This document shows, one piece after another, positions 49,044-57,168 of a stretch of 64,000 nt of DNA (within the stretch, counting starts at the first letter, position 1; every line of letters starts with the position of its first letter). The notes beneath the pieces were generated by a model. It searched no databases, was not told the DNA's origin, and saw nothing but the letters and a program-made list of their open reading frames with translations. This DNA comes from Micavibrio_B sp964399985 (GTDB taxonomy: Bacteria > Pseudomonadota > Alphaproteobacteria > Micavibrionales > Micavibrionaceae): contig CAYNRY010000003.1 of the NCBI GenBank assembly GCA_964399985.1, positions 124,001-188,000 on the forward strand, read 5' to 3'. A program made the translations under genes and the position numbers.

Positions 49044-49472
49044 TCAGGGGGTATAGGCAAGGCAAGAAGTATTGAGATTGTTATTCGCAGGTGCGCAAAA
49101 GAGAGGTGTCTGCCCATAGCGGCGATACTGGTAATAGACGACGCTCTCCTCTTGTCTGCTAAGTTCGCCGGCGTGATGATTTGCGCCTTTCAGCTCGGGG
49201 AAGATATCGTCCATCATTTCACCCTGATTGAATTTCACGATGGCAGATTTTGTATCGTCTATAGAAGCCATGCGGCGAAGATTGATACGTTCCTCCGATT
49301 GATCCCTGTGCCGAATGACCAGTTCAAGCGGCGAGCTGATGAATTTATCCTTTTTTTCTAGCCAGTATTTTGTAGAGTCGCCGTTTTCCCAAACGATTTC
49401 CCGGCTGTTGGAAGAGAAGCCATTCACCATTAAATGAACAGCTGTGGCGGCACGTTGAAAAATATTGTTCAT
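49044..49472 (-). CDS. Hypothetical protein
   Basis: This 142-residue protein is mixed alpha/beta with a charged centre ('WLEKKDKFISSPLELVIRHRDQSEERINLRRM'). No family recognised. AGGGAGG at good spacing before the ATG is strong evidence of translation. The intergenic stretch 48933-49043 has no other feature. Confidence 0.6.
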   Translation of the reverse strand: MNNIFQRAATAVHLMVNGFSSNSREIVWENGDSTKYWLEKKDKFISSPLELVIRHRDQSEERINLRRMASIDDTKSAIVKFNQGEMMDDIFPELKGANHHAGELSRQEESVVYYQYRRYGQTPLFCAPANNNLNTSCLAYTP

Positions 49473-49497
49473 GTTTATCCTCCCTGTTTTTTATAAT

Positions 49498-50139
49498 TTA
49501 TGACGGTTCGTTATGGCGGGCCTGCGCCTTATGAAGCGCCTGTGCCTTGCGGCGGGCGTGGCGGTTGCCAGTCGCAAGCGTTTGCATTCTCTGGTTTTGG
49601 GGCGGAGCGGCCTGATTAAAAAACAGGCTGCTCGAATAGTTCCCAGCGGCAATCGATGTAAGGCTCGGCGAGTTCTGAAGATAAGAGCCAAGACTCTCGC
49701 GCGGTTTTTCCAGAGATCGCGCAGGCATTTCAACGGTTTCTTCAGCTGCGCTTTCCACCTGTGGGGTTGTTTCCACCTTGGCCGCTACTTCAAACCCTAT
49801 TTTTGGTTTTGGTTTCTCGGCTTCTCTCAGATTAACCAGTCGTTTTTCCAGTCTTTCGCTTCTGGTTTTCATGACCGGGCTTTTCTCGTCATAGGCCAGT
49901 TTCCACATGGCGAATAACGGAGTCGGATCGACATATAATTCACGCCGTGCATCCTGAGCCGGAACATGGCCGTTCCATTTGCAAAGATTTTTTATATTGG
50001 CGGCGAATTCAAAAAATAAATTATCATCCCTTAAAGAAGAAGGAATAGATTTAAGCATGCGGTCGGCAAGTTCACCTGCTTCCTCGGCGATAAAGCCAGC
50101 CTCGCTCAATTTCATTTTGACATGGGTTCTGCTTGTCAT
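49498..50139 (-). CDS. Hypothetical protein with disordered basic C-terminus
   Basis: The first 110 residues of this 213-residue protein are helical and probably globular; the rest is Pro/Glu- then Gln/Asn/His/Arg-rich and ends 'RHARRKAQALHKAQARH'. The basic tail suggests nucleic-acid or membrane contact, by inference only. It is 3 bases from the stop of the upstream gene at 50143, so the two are co-transcribed. Confidence 0.6.
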   Translation of the reverse strand: MTSRTHVKMKLSEAGFIAEEAGELADRMLKSIPSSLRDDNLFFEFAANIKNLCKWNGHVPAQDARRELYVDPTPLFAMWKLAYDEKSPVMKTRSERLEKRLVNLREAEKPKPKIGFEVAAKVETTPQVESAAEETVEMPARSLEKPRESLGSYLQNSPSLTSIAAGNYSSSLFFNQAAPPQNQRMQTLATGNRHARRKAQALHKAQARHNEPS

Positions 50140-50142
50140 GGT

Positions 50143-50502
50143 TTATCCCCAGCGTACAGACGGGCCGGTCTGTGTCGTTATCATGCTATGAGATTTACCT
50201 TTTTCCTTTTTGTTTTTATCGACAGGTGTTTCTTCAAGATTTTTGAAAATCAAATACGGATCCCTGACGATCATGGTTTCAGCAGCGCTTCTTGTCAGGC
50301 CACGTTCTTTTTGCAGTGACAGGATGGCCGTTTTAAATTCGATATTATCGTGGCGCGCAGATTGCGGGCGTTCTTTGACGACCTGTGGGCATTTCGCCGC
50401 TATGTTGAAAAAGATCGCTTTTACATCTTCAGCTACGAAAACTTCGCCAAGGGCGCGGCGGACAACGTCAATATAGGGTTCATCGACATGATAGTTAGGC
50501 AT
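50143..50502 (-). CDS. Hypothetical protein, paralogue family C (member 1)
   Basis: This 119-residue protein contains 'VVRRALGEVFVAEDVKAIFFNIAAKCPQVV' followed by 'GLTRSAAETMIVRDPYLIF'. The same layout occurs in the gene at 51166. AAGGAAT precedes the ATG. Function unknown. Confidence 0.65.
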   Translation of the reverse strand: MPNYHVDEPYIDVVRRALGEVFVAEDVKAIFFNIAAKCPQVVKERPQSARHDNIEFKTAILSLQKERGLTRSAAETMIVRDPYLIFKNLEETPVDKNKKEKGKSHSMITTQTGPSVRWG

Positions 50503-50581
50503 TCGGTCTTATTCCTTTACTCAATAACTAGTGATGGCGATTTATAGACTATCCGGTTCAGATTTTGCAAATTTCAGGGCT

Positions 50582-51169
50582 TCAGGCCGCTTGCGGAGCT
50601 AATTTTATTTCAGGCGCTTTCGATTTCAGATGGTCGAGCACTTTATCTTTTGGTGGCTCGTCAGCTAACGCCCATTGGCTATTGGCGAGTTTTCTGAAAT
50701 TGAAAGCCTGGCTGATATGATAAGCGGTATAGCAGCTGAAAAGTGTAGTAAGGACGGGAGAATGCGCACCGATCCCGGAAAACGAAATCCCAATGCCTGT
50801 AAATCCCAGATCTATGAGGCTATTGGTTCTGAATCCGGAAGCATTGGACTGAAAAATCTGCTTATATTTGTAACTAGCAATTATATCCTGTTCTGATGGC
50901 ATTTTATCAATGACGCAATCCCCAAAAGCTTTTTTACCGACATCTTCTTGACGCTTGCGCCATACGGCGGTTATGCCGAGGCCGATTGCGCCGCCAGTTA
51001 AAGATTGAGCGACGACGACGCGATCGTGAGTGAGTCCGTAGGAGGCAACAAATAGCGCCGCCATTATAAATTCGCCGCGCAAAGCTAGCGTAACAGGTTT
51101 GGGATATCCGACAGGATCGCCGCTCAAATGAAGATAACGAGTCGGTTTACGCAGCATGTTCAAGATCAT
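50582..51169 (-). CDS. Hypothetical membrane protein
   Basis: The 195 residues show two hydrophobic regions: about 30-65 ('FIMAALFVASYGLTHDRVVVAQSLTGGAIGLGITAVW', interrupted by a polar turn) and about 118-150 ('LIDLGFTGIGISFSGIG...VLTTLFSCYTAYHIS'). No family recognised. It overlaps the family C gene upstream by 4 bases, so the two are coupled. Confidence 0.65.
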   Translation of the reverse strand: MILNMLRKPTRYLHLSGDPVGYPKPVTLALRGEFIMAALFVASYGLTHDRVVVAQSLTGGAIGLGITAVWRKRQEDVGKKAFGDCVIDKMPSEQDIIASYKYKQIFQSNASGFRTNSLIDLGFTGIGISFSGIGAHSPVLTTLFSCYTAYHISQAFNFRKLANSQWALADEPPKDKVLDHLKSKAPEIKLAPQAA

Positions 51170-51504
51170 AACGGTCTTAGTCCTTTGACGTCGAATAATT
51201 CAGGAAGGGCTGCATGATGGGCGGCGACGCTTAGCAGGCGGACAGGATCGCGTAAAGAAAGTGTTTTGGCTTCGTCCCAGCTCATCCCGTCTTCTCCAGC
51301 GATAGATTGAATGACTTTTTTAATATCCACGTCTTTCGTGACTGCTTGATCTTCCAGCAAATCCGGTGCGCGGTTTTTTAGTTTGATAAGAATGTCTTCA
51401 ATATCGTCGCCGGTGAAAACCGCGCCAAGGCGATTGCGCAGCAGAGTCTGGTATAGACCTGCTTGTCGTTCGGCATCTGTAAATTTTTTGGTCAGTCGTG
51501 TCAT
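51166..51504 (-). CDS. Hypothetical protein, paralogue family C (member 2)
   Basis: The ATG at 51504, just after the stop of the upstream gene, gives 112 residues; an in-frame ATG at 51564 would overlap that gene. 'LLRNRLGAVFTGDDIEDILIKLKNRAPDLL' and 'GMSWDEAKTLSLRDPVRLL' align with the gene at 50143 ('R..LG.VF...D+..I......P.++', '+..A+T+.+RDP.L+'). Function unknown. Confidence 0.65.
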   Translation of the reverse strand: MTRLTKKFTDAERQAGLYQTLLRNRLGAVFTGDDIEDILIKLKNRAPDLLEDQAVTKDVDIKKVIQSIAGEDGMSWDEAKTLSLRDPVRLLSVAAHHAALPELFDVKGLRPL

Positions 51505-51508
51505 AAGC

Positions 51509-52072
51509 CTAGCCCAATTGTTTTGAGAGTTGCGATATATGCTCAACGTCTCTCTGGAAAACAAGAGATGTTTTTTGAGCCATGTCGTGTGCGAAGAGAG
51601 ATAAATTTTTTCTTTCAGAATTTTGCATACCGGATGAAAAATCTTTTGCCACTAGATTATAAGTCGGCTCGGGCATCCGGCCAATGCGGATCAAGGTCGT
51701 GCCGTTATCAAGCTCTACTTCGATATCCTGATTTTCCTGCAAGGATTGCGGGATATCCTGCGCCAGTAAAGGGTGCTTGATAATATCTTCGATCCGAAAG
51801 AAGGAAACGATATCGCTCAAGGCATAAGGCGTATCGCCGATTTGTTTATCGATGGATTTAAGCAGAGAAATAAAAGCGCTATCGCGCTCGTTCAGGCGTG
51901 GAAGATCGCGCTGCTGATGGTCTTTCGTATTCGCAACGCTGGAATTGGCAAAGTTGGCGGTAAATAAAAGAGCGTCGCGGCGGCTGGCATTATTAAAAGC
52001 ATCGCGAAGCGGCGTGTTTCCTCCACCGCTTATCGGTTCATAACCTTCAGAATCTATCCGCTCTTTAACCAT
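51509..52072 (-). CDS. Hypothetical protein, paralogue family B (short member)
   Basis: Residues about 30-95 of this 187-residue protein match the central part of the 419-residue protein at 42929 (DALLFT..FANSS, QQ..LPRL.E.DS.F.SLL.S.D). It opens a minus-strand run 52072-48168 of unrecognised genes. No Shine-Dalgarno site is obvious and no membrane segment is present. Confidence 0.65.
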   Translation of the reverse strand: MVKERIDSEGYEPISGGGNTPLRDAFNNASRRDALLFTANFANSSVANTKDHQQRDLPRLNERDSAFISLLKSIDKQIGDTPYALSDIVSFFRIEDIIKHPLLAQDIPQSLQENQDIEVELDNGTTLIRIGRMPEPTYNLVAKDFSSGMQNSERKNLSLFAHDMAQKTSLVFQRDVEHISQLSKQLG

Positions 52073-52105
52073 GGGCAGGTTTCTAGCCCATTTATGACAA
52101 TTATG

Positions 52106-52942
52106 TCAAACTTTTTCGGCGGCTTTCAATGTGTTTTGCATCAGGCAGGCGATAGTCATCGGGCCGACGCCGCCGGGGACGGGGGTGATAGCGGAGGCGA
52201 CTTGCTTGACAGCATCGAAATCGACATCGCCGCAAAGTTTCCCTGTGTCGAGGCGATTAATGCCGACATCGATAACGATCGCGCCCTGTTTGATCCAGTC
52301 GGCTTTGACGAGTTTAGGGCGGCCTACGGCAGCGACGACGATATCGGCAGTTTTGACAACGGAAGCGAGGTCTTTGGTTTTAGAATGGGCGATAGTCACG
52401 GTGCAGTTTTGTGCCAGCAGCAATTGCGCCATCGGTTTACCGAACAGCAAAGAGCGGCCAATGACGACAGCGTGTTTTCCCGTCAGGTCAGGCAGTACGG
52501 ATTTGAGCAGGATAAGAGAGCCTTGCGGCGTGCAGGGAACAAGCCCATCTTGTCCGGCAACCAGTTTGCCCGCGTTTAAAATGGTGAGGCCGTCGATATC
52601 TTTTTCCGGCGCGATGGTCTGGACGAGCGCATCGCCGTCAAGGCCGTTCGGCAGGGGAAGTTGAAGAAGAATTCCGTCGACATCTTTGTCGGCGTTGAGG
52701 TTTTCAATCAGGGATTTGATCTCGTTCGCAGAAGAGGTTGCGGGCAGTTTATGCTCGATAGAGCGAATGCCGGTTTTTTCACAGGCCTTGATCTTATTGC
52801 CGACATAGACTTTCGAGGCAGGATCTTCGCCAACGAGGATCACGGCCAAACCGGGCTTTCGCTCCATGGCAGAGACTTGTGCGGCTACGTCGTCTAAAAC
52901 TTTTGCGGCAATCGCCTTGCCGTCGATAATCTGGGCTGTCAT
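52106..52942 (-). CDS. folD: Bifunctional methylenetetrahydrofolate dehydrogenase/cyclohydrolase
   Basis: FolD interconverts 5,10-methylene-THF, methenyl-THF and 10-formyl-THF, feeding purine and Met-tRNA formylation. The 278 residues include 'YVGNKIKACEKTGI' with the catalytic Lys, 'GILLQLPLPNGLD', 'PCTPQGSLILL', 'VVIGRSLLFGKPMAQLLL' and 'GGVGPMTIACLMQNT'. It follows the minus-strand island genes but is core metabolism, linked in function to the glycine cleavage operon and the purine genes of this window. Confidence 0.96.
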   Translation of the reverse strand: MTAQIIDGKAIAAKVLDDVAAQVSAMERKPGLAVILVGEDPASKVYVGNKIKACEKTGIRSIEHKLPATSSANEIKSLIENLNADKDVDGILLQLPLPNGLDGDALVQTIAPEKDIDGLTILNAGKLVAGQDGLVPCTPQGSLILLKSVLPDLTGKHAVVIGRSLLFGKPMAQLLLAQNCTVTIAHSKTKDLASVVKTADIVVAAVGRPKLVKADWIKQGAIVIDVGINRLDTGKLCGDVDFDAVKQVASAITPVPGGVGPMTIACLMQNTLKAAEKV

Positions 52943-52990
52943 GGGGATGTTTTAGCGGAATTGAGGAGGAAATACAGGGAATTCTGAAGC

Positions 52991-53094
52991 ATGCGGCGAA
53001 TAAGGTCTTTATTCACCGCATTTTATGCGGTAATTATATATGGCGTTTGCGGTGAATATAGGTTATATTCACTGTATAATATGCGGTGAATATA
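52991..53094. promoter_or_regulatory. Cluster of TGCGGTGAATA half-sites upstream of fic
   Basis: Five copies or near copies of TGCGGTGAATA occur in alternating orientation: ATGCGGCGAATAA (52991), ATTCACCGCA (53011, inverted) with TGCGGTAAT (53025), TGCGGTGAATATA (53048), TATATTCACTG (53064, inverted) and TATGCGGTGAATATA (53080). The last touches the start codon. This is a strong candidate for an autoregulatory operator. Confidence 0.7.
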
Positions 53095-54201
53095 ATGTGG
53101 ATTTACGAACATAAGGCCTGGCCGGATTTTACCTGGAAAGTGGAGGAGCTTGCCTCAAAACTAGCCGATATAAGATATCGCCAAGGCCGTCTGCTGGGCC
53201 GTATGGAAGGCTTGGGTTTCGACTTGAAGCAGGAAGCCAGCTTGAATATTTTAACCAATGATGTCCTTAAGTCCAGCGCGATCGAAGGTGAAATTCTAAA
53301 TCCTGAAGAAGTGAGATCATCTATCGCAAGGCGTCTGGGGATAGAAATTGCAGGTCTTGTACCTGCAAGCCGCAATACGGACGGTATCGTCGACATGATG
53401 CTGGATGCCACGCAGAATTTTTCAAAAGCGCTGACAAAAGATCGCCTGTGCGGCTGGCATTCCACTTTGTTTCCGACAGGACGTAGTGGCATGTATAAGA
53501 TTGTCGTCGGCGATTGGCGCAAGGCCGCGTCAGGTCCGATGCAGGTTGTATCCGGCCCCGAAGGACGCCAGAAGATTCATTTCGAAGCGCCGCCAGCCGC
53601 GCTGGTTGAAAAGGACATGGCGGCTTTCCTGAAATGGTTCGAAAAGAAAAGCGATCTCGATCCTGTTATCAATGCGGGCATTGCGCATTTATGGTTTGTC
53701 ACCATCCACCCTTTCGAGGACGGCAACGGGCGGATCGCAAGGGCCATTGGGGATATGGCTTTAGCCCGCGCTGACGGAACACGAGACAGATTTTACAGCC
53801 TGTCCGGCCAGATCGAGGCGGAACGAAAATCCTATTACGAGGAACTTGAAAGGCAGCAACGAGGTACAACGGATATTACGCAATGGCTGAAATGGTTTCT
53901 GGATTGCCTTGGGCGGGCGATTGCAAATGCCGAGAAGACGATTGGCAATGTCATGTTCAAATCAGAGCTTTGGAACAAAATCAATCAGAGCCCTGTCAAT
54001 GATCGTCAGCGCGTTGTCATCAACCGCATGCTGGAAAATAATTTTGTCGGCTATATAAATACATCGAAATACGCGAAGCTGGCGAAATGTTCCAACGATA
54101 CGGCCTTGCGCGATATTCAGGATTTAAAAGCGCGTGGTATTTTGATTCAGAACGAAGGCGGTGGACGTAGTGTAAGTTATCGCCTGCCGGATGATGTTTA
54201 G
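53095..54201 (+). CDS. Fic family protein (class II, DUF4172 N-terminus, C-terminal winged helix)
   Basis: From the ATG at 53095 the protein has 368 residues; the family opening 'MWIYEHKAWPDFTW' supports this start over the GTG at 53086. The inhibitory-helix motif S-x-x-x-E-G is in 'KSSAIEGEIL', placing it in class II. The active site 'HPFEDGNGR' is at residues 205-213. Fic enzymes usually transfer AMP to hydroxyl groups of proteins. The C-terminal 80 residues ('YAKLAKCSNDTALRDIQDLKARGIL') form a winged helix that could bind the repeated sites upstream. Confidence 0.93.
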   Translation: MWIYEHKAWPDFTWKVEELASKLADIRYRQGRLLGRMEGLGFDLKQEASLNILTNDVLKSSAIEGEILNPEEVRSSIARRLGIEIAGLVPASRNTDGIVDMMLDATQNFSKALTKDRLCGWHSTLFPTGRSGMYKIVVGDWRKAASGPMQVVSGPEGRQKIHFEAPPAALVEKDMAAFLKWFEKKSDLDPVINAGIAHLWFVTIHPFEDGNGRIARAIGDMALARADGTRDRFYSLSGQIEAERKSYYEELERQQRGTTDITQWLKWFLDCLGRAIANAEKTIGNVMFKSELWNKINQSPVNDRQRVVINRMLENNFVGYINTSKYAKLAKCSNDTALRDIQDLKARGILIQNEGGGRSVSYRLPDDV

Positions 54202-54254
54202 TTTTAATCAAAGGCGAAGTTGAAGCCGAGTTAAACAGAGAGTAGAATTTTTAT

Positions 54255-54671
54255 ATGACCGCATTTCTCGCCGGGGTTGGCATCACCCTCGTTCTCCTGC
54301 TTATTCTTTTCGCGACCGTTATCGTGTTCGCCGGAATCATCGCGACGATACGCGCCGCCATCAATGACGAGATGGGCAATGGCACGAAAGTCTTCTGGAT
54401 TTTGTGCAATCTGTTTATCCCGGGCATGGCGCTGCTCTATTTCGCTTTCATCGATAAGAACCTGTTTCTGAAGCTTACCGGATGGATTTGCATTATCGCG
54501 ACGGCGCTGACCCTGTTCATTGGCGGCACGGCGATCTGGGGCGGTATCGAGGGATTGAAGCGCGATCCGGCCTTGAAGAACTGGACCTTCGAATGGAAAA
54601 GCATGGAGCCATCTCAAGAGCTTCCCCAAAAGACCGATGAAAGCGGGGATGAATCTTCCATCGAGTTGTGA
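54255..54671 (+). CDS. Small membrane protein, three segments
   Basis: This 138-residue protein has hydrophobic segments at about 5-32, 47-65 and 72-95, then an acidic soluble tail ('LPQKTDESGDESS'). No family recognised; 'KVFWILCNLFIPGMALLYFAF' faintly recalls phospholipase-D-nuclease N-terminal segments. It ends 37 bases before the TPR gene and may be co-transcribed with it. Confidence 0.65.
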   Translation: MTAFLAGVGITLVLLLILFATVIVFAGIIATIRAAINDEMGNGTKVFWILCNLFIPGMALLYFAFIDKNLFLKLTGWICIIATALTLFIGGTAIWGGIEGLKRDPALKNWTFEWKSMEPSQELPQKTDESGDESSIEL

Positions 54672-54708
54672 TATAAAGGCGCAAATCATCATTACATTTC
54701 GGGGACAT

Positions 54709-55386
54709 ATGGCTTCTTCATCTCGCAAATCCAAAAAAGCATTGAAATTTATTGGCTGGCTTATCGTCATTCCGGCCATGATGGTCCTTGGCTACTATGT
54801 CGCCGCGACGTTCGATCCCAATCCGGCCAGCCCTGCTGCGCCAAGACCTGTTATGCCTGTTGCCCCGATTGCGGAGAACGCAGCGCCTATCCCTGAAGCT
54901 GCGCCTTCGCCAACGCCGGAAGCTTCCGTACCACAGCCGCCCGCCGCCGATACGGGTCTGACCATGCCTGCCGAGGAGGCTCCTATTGATACAGCCAGAA
55001 GACTGGCCAATGATTTCATGATTTCCGTCGACCAGAAATCGAAAAACGAAACCTATGAAAAGGCGCTGAGCGCCTATGATAAACTGGTGGAGGCAGAACC
55101 TGACAATATCGAAGCCTTGCTGGGCCGGGGCGAATTGAAGGATATGTGGGTCCCGCAAAGCGGACGCATGGATTATGAAACCGTGCGCGACAAGCTGACG
55201 CCGAAACTAGACCAATCCTCGGACAATGTTGCGCTGCTTCGCCAACGGGCCAGGGCTTATAAGGGATTGCGCCAGATCGACCTTGCCAAGACCGATCTGG
55301 AAGCGGCCATTGCTGCCGATCCTAACGATGCCGCGTTAAAAGCTGAAATGCAGCGACTGATAGATGACAAGCCTTTCGGCCTGTGA
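54709..55386 (+). CDS. Membrane-anchored TPR protein (CcmI/CycH-like C-terminus)
   Basis: From the ATG at 54709 (GGGGAC before it) the protein has 225 residues, with one membrane anchor at about 14-34, a Pro/Ala-rich linker (40-95) and two to three TPR-like units (about 110-215; 'ALSAYDKLVEAEPDNIEALLGRGELKDMW', 'YKGLRQIDLAKTDLEAAIAADPNDAAL'). Such anchored TPR domains act as periplasmic scaffolds. The cytochrome c maturation chaperone CcmI is a relative in design, but no ccm gene is adjacent. Confidence 0.75.
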   Translation: MASSSRKSKKALKFIGWLIVIPAMMVLGYYVAATFDPNPASPAAPRPVMPVAPIAENAAPIPEAAPSPTPEASVPQPPAADTGLTMPAEEAPIDTARRLANDFMISVDQKSKNETYEKALSAYDKLVEAEPDNIEALLGRGELKDMWVPQSGRMDYETVRDKLTPKLDQSSDNVALLRQRARAYKGLRQIDLAKTDLEAAIAADPNDAALKAEMQRLIDDKPFGL

Positions 55387-55398
55387 TATCCAGTCTTC

Positions 55399-55902
55399 AT
55401 GTCTCAATGGATCATGACGCAAGGTCTTGCTAAATACTGGCGGCTCGCTTTTCTGGCGGGCGTCTTGCTGTTTATCGCGTCCATGGGAACCTATGTTTCG
55501 GGGCAATACCGGATCGGACGGCTCGGCGTGCTGGTCGAGCGTTATTCCATTCCCGTCACCGATTTTGCCGTCGCCAATTCAAAAGCCCGCACCGGTTCGA
55601 TGGAAGCCGACCTGCTGGAAAGCTGCAAGCAATTGCAAATCGGCACCTGGCTGCAAACAACCGATGCGTTGAAATTCAAAGACCCTGTTTCAGGCAACCG
55701 CATCATGGTCGAGCTTGAAGCCGGACGCGATTATATCGATATCAACGGGCGCGAAATTTCATCCTGCGTCGTGGACGAGATCGAGAACCGCCAGTTCGAT
55801 ATCGGCTCTATGACCAATATGTGGGCGATTTGTTTATTGATCATGTCGCTGATTGTTTTTGCCGCGGCGTATCTGGGCCGTCGGCAGAATAAGGTTTTTT
55901 AA
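55399..55902 (+). CDS. Hypothetical protein with two membrane segments
   Basis: Membrane helices lie at about 16-34 and 142-160 of this 167-residue protein, bracketing a periplasmic or cytoplasmic domain of about 105 residues with three cysteines. No family recognised. It starts 12 bases after the TPR gene, so the three genes 54255-55902 may work together at the membrane. Confidence 0.65.
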   Translation: MSQWIMTQGLAKYWRLAFLAGVLLFIASMGTYVSGQYRIGRLGVLVERYSIPVTDFAVANSKARTGSMEADLLESCKQLQIGTWLQTTDALKFKDPVSGNRIMVELEAGRDYIDINGREISSCVVDEIENRQFDIGSMTNMWAICLLIMSLIVFAAAYLGRRQNKVF

Positions 55903-55933
55903 CCACAGAGATCACAGCGTTCTTATTAATTAT

Positions 55934-55991
55934 AAACGCGAAGACCCGAAGCTCCGAAGAAGATGAAAACTTCGTTTGGAGCTTCGCGTAA
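55934..55991. repeat. Large palindromic element (ACGCGAAG...CTTCGCGT)
   Basis: ACGCGAAG at the left is matched by CTTCGCGT at the right, with GAAGCTCCGAAGAAG inside, the same core as the element at 41625. It separates two convergent genes and may serve as a terminator. Confidence 0.75.
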
Positions 55992-55998
55992 TTTCTTT

Positions 55999-56280
55999 TT
56001 AGGCATACACCGCATAAGCGATGATGCGTTTCAAAATCTGGATCCCGATAATCACGATGATAGGCGAGAGGTCGATACCGGCGATCGGCGGGATGGCTTT
56101 CTGGATCGGCTTCATCACCGGATCGGTCAGGCGCTGGAGCAATTCGACAATCTGGCGGGCTTTGGGGTTGCGGGCATCGAAGACGCCAAAAGCCAGCAGC
56201 CATGAGACGATGACATAGGCGATAATGATCCAGAGGTAGATGTCCAATAGTAGAAAAAGAATGTCGGCGATCAGGGCCAT
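55999..56280 (-). CDS. YggT family membrane protein
   Basis: This protein has 93 residues from the ATG at 56280, with GGAG upstream. Two membrane segments flank the family core 'FDARNPKARQIVELLQRLTDPVMKPIQKAIPPIAGIDLSPIIVIIGIQIL'. YggT proteins are widespread; some are linked to cell division, membrane organisation or osmotic shock resistance. The specific role here is unknown. Confidence 0.92.
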   Translation of the reverse strand: MALIADILFLLLDIYLWIIIAYVIVSWLLAFGVFDARNPKARQIVELLQRLTDPVMKPIQKAIPPIAGIDLSPIIVIIGIQILKRIIAYAVYA

Positions 56281-56369
56281 GGCGGGTTCTCCAGTTAATT
56301 TTCCTGATTTTATCCATGATAGGACGCGCTGACAAATCATTAATAAATTTGCTATACTATCGATACCGT

Positions 56370-57056
56370 ATGCGCTCTTTTATATTCCATATTCTGATCG
56401 TTTTTCTGGCTTTGTCGGCGGTATCCCCGGCGATGGCCGCTTCATGGTGCCAGCCAAAAGGCACGCCGGTCGTCAATGTCAAAACAGATACCAGCCGCAT
56501 TAAATGGGTCTTCAGCAAATCGCAAAAATCCCTGAACAGCGCGGATATAGATACCGTCAATCCGTATGGGAATTCCGTGATCACCGATGTTGGCGGCCTA
56601 ATGCATGGCGGGATCAAGATGCAGCAGAGAATGCAATTCGGGTCGCTGGTCAATCCGAATATCAAAGAAGCCTGTATGTATTACAGCAACATCGATGTCA
56701 GCTTTCATATCTATCCGACGATTTATATCGCCAGCGAATATCCGCGCGGCAGCTGTATGCATAATGCTATCCGCGCCCATGAATTACAGCATGTCGAGAT
56801 AGACCGCCAGATCGTCAACCGTTATGCGCAGATGGTCGGCACGGCTATAAAGGCCGAGATCAATCGCCAATATGTTTACGGCCCTGTGCCTTCCGCCAAC
56901 CGCGCCGTTTTGCAAAACCAGATGAAGCAGCGCATGGAAGGTATTTTAAAAAAATACAGCGCCGCCATGGATCAGGAGCGCCGCCAGCGCCAGCAGGCTC
57001 TGGATTCTCTGTCTGAGTATGAGCGGGTTAATCATCTTTGTGACGGGAAGATTTAA
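56370..57056 (+). CDS. Secreted protein with HELQH motif, DUF922-like putative metallopeptidase
   Basis: This 228-residue protein has a clear signal peptide (residues 1-22, 'FHILIVFLALSAVSPAMA' then ASW). 'NAIRAHELQHVEIDRQIVNRYA' contains HELQH, an HExxH zinc site, followed by 'VEID' as in DUF922-type periplasmic proteases. The C-terminal 50 residues are Gln/Arg-rich coiled coil. Four to five cysteines suggest disulfides. Peptidase activity is an inference. Confidence 0.72.
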   Translation: MRSFIFHILIVFLALSAVSPAMAASWCQPKGTPVVNVKTDTSRIKWVFSKSQKSLNSADIDTVNPYGNSVITDVGGLMHGGIKMQQRMQFGSLVNPNIKEACMYYSNIDVSFHIYPTIYIASEYPRGSCMHNAIRAHELQHVEIDRQIVNRYAQMVGTAIKAEINRQYVYGPVPSANRAVLQNQMKQRMEGILKKYSAAMDQERRQRQQALDSLSEYERVNHLCDGKI

Positions 57057-57168
57057 CAATCTTTGGCTTTTGGCCTGCAAACCGCGATTTTCGTCTCAAA
57101 ATCCTTTGATTGTTTTAGCTAGGTAAATTATTGCCAATATCCCCATGTTCATATAAATATTCTCTTAT

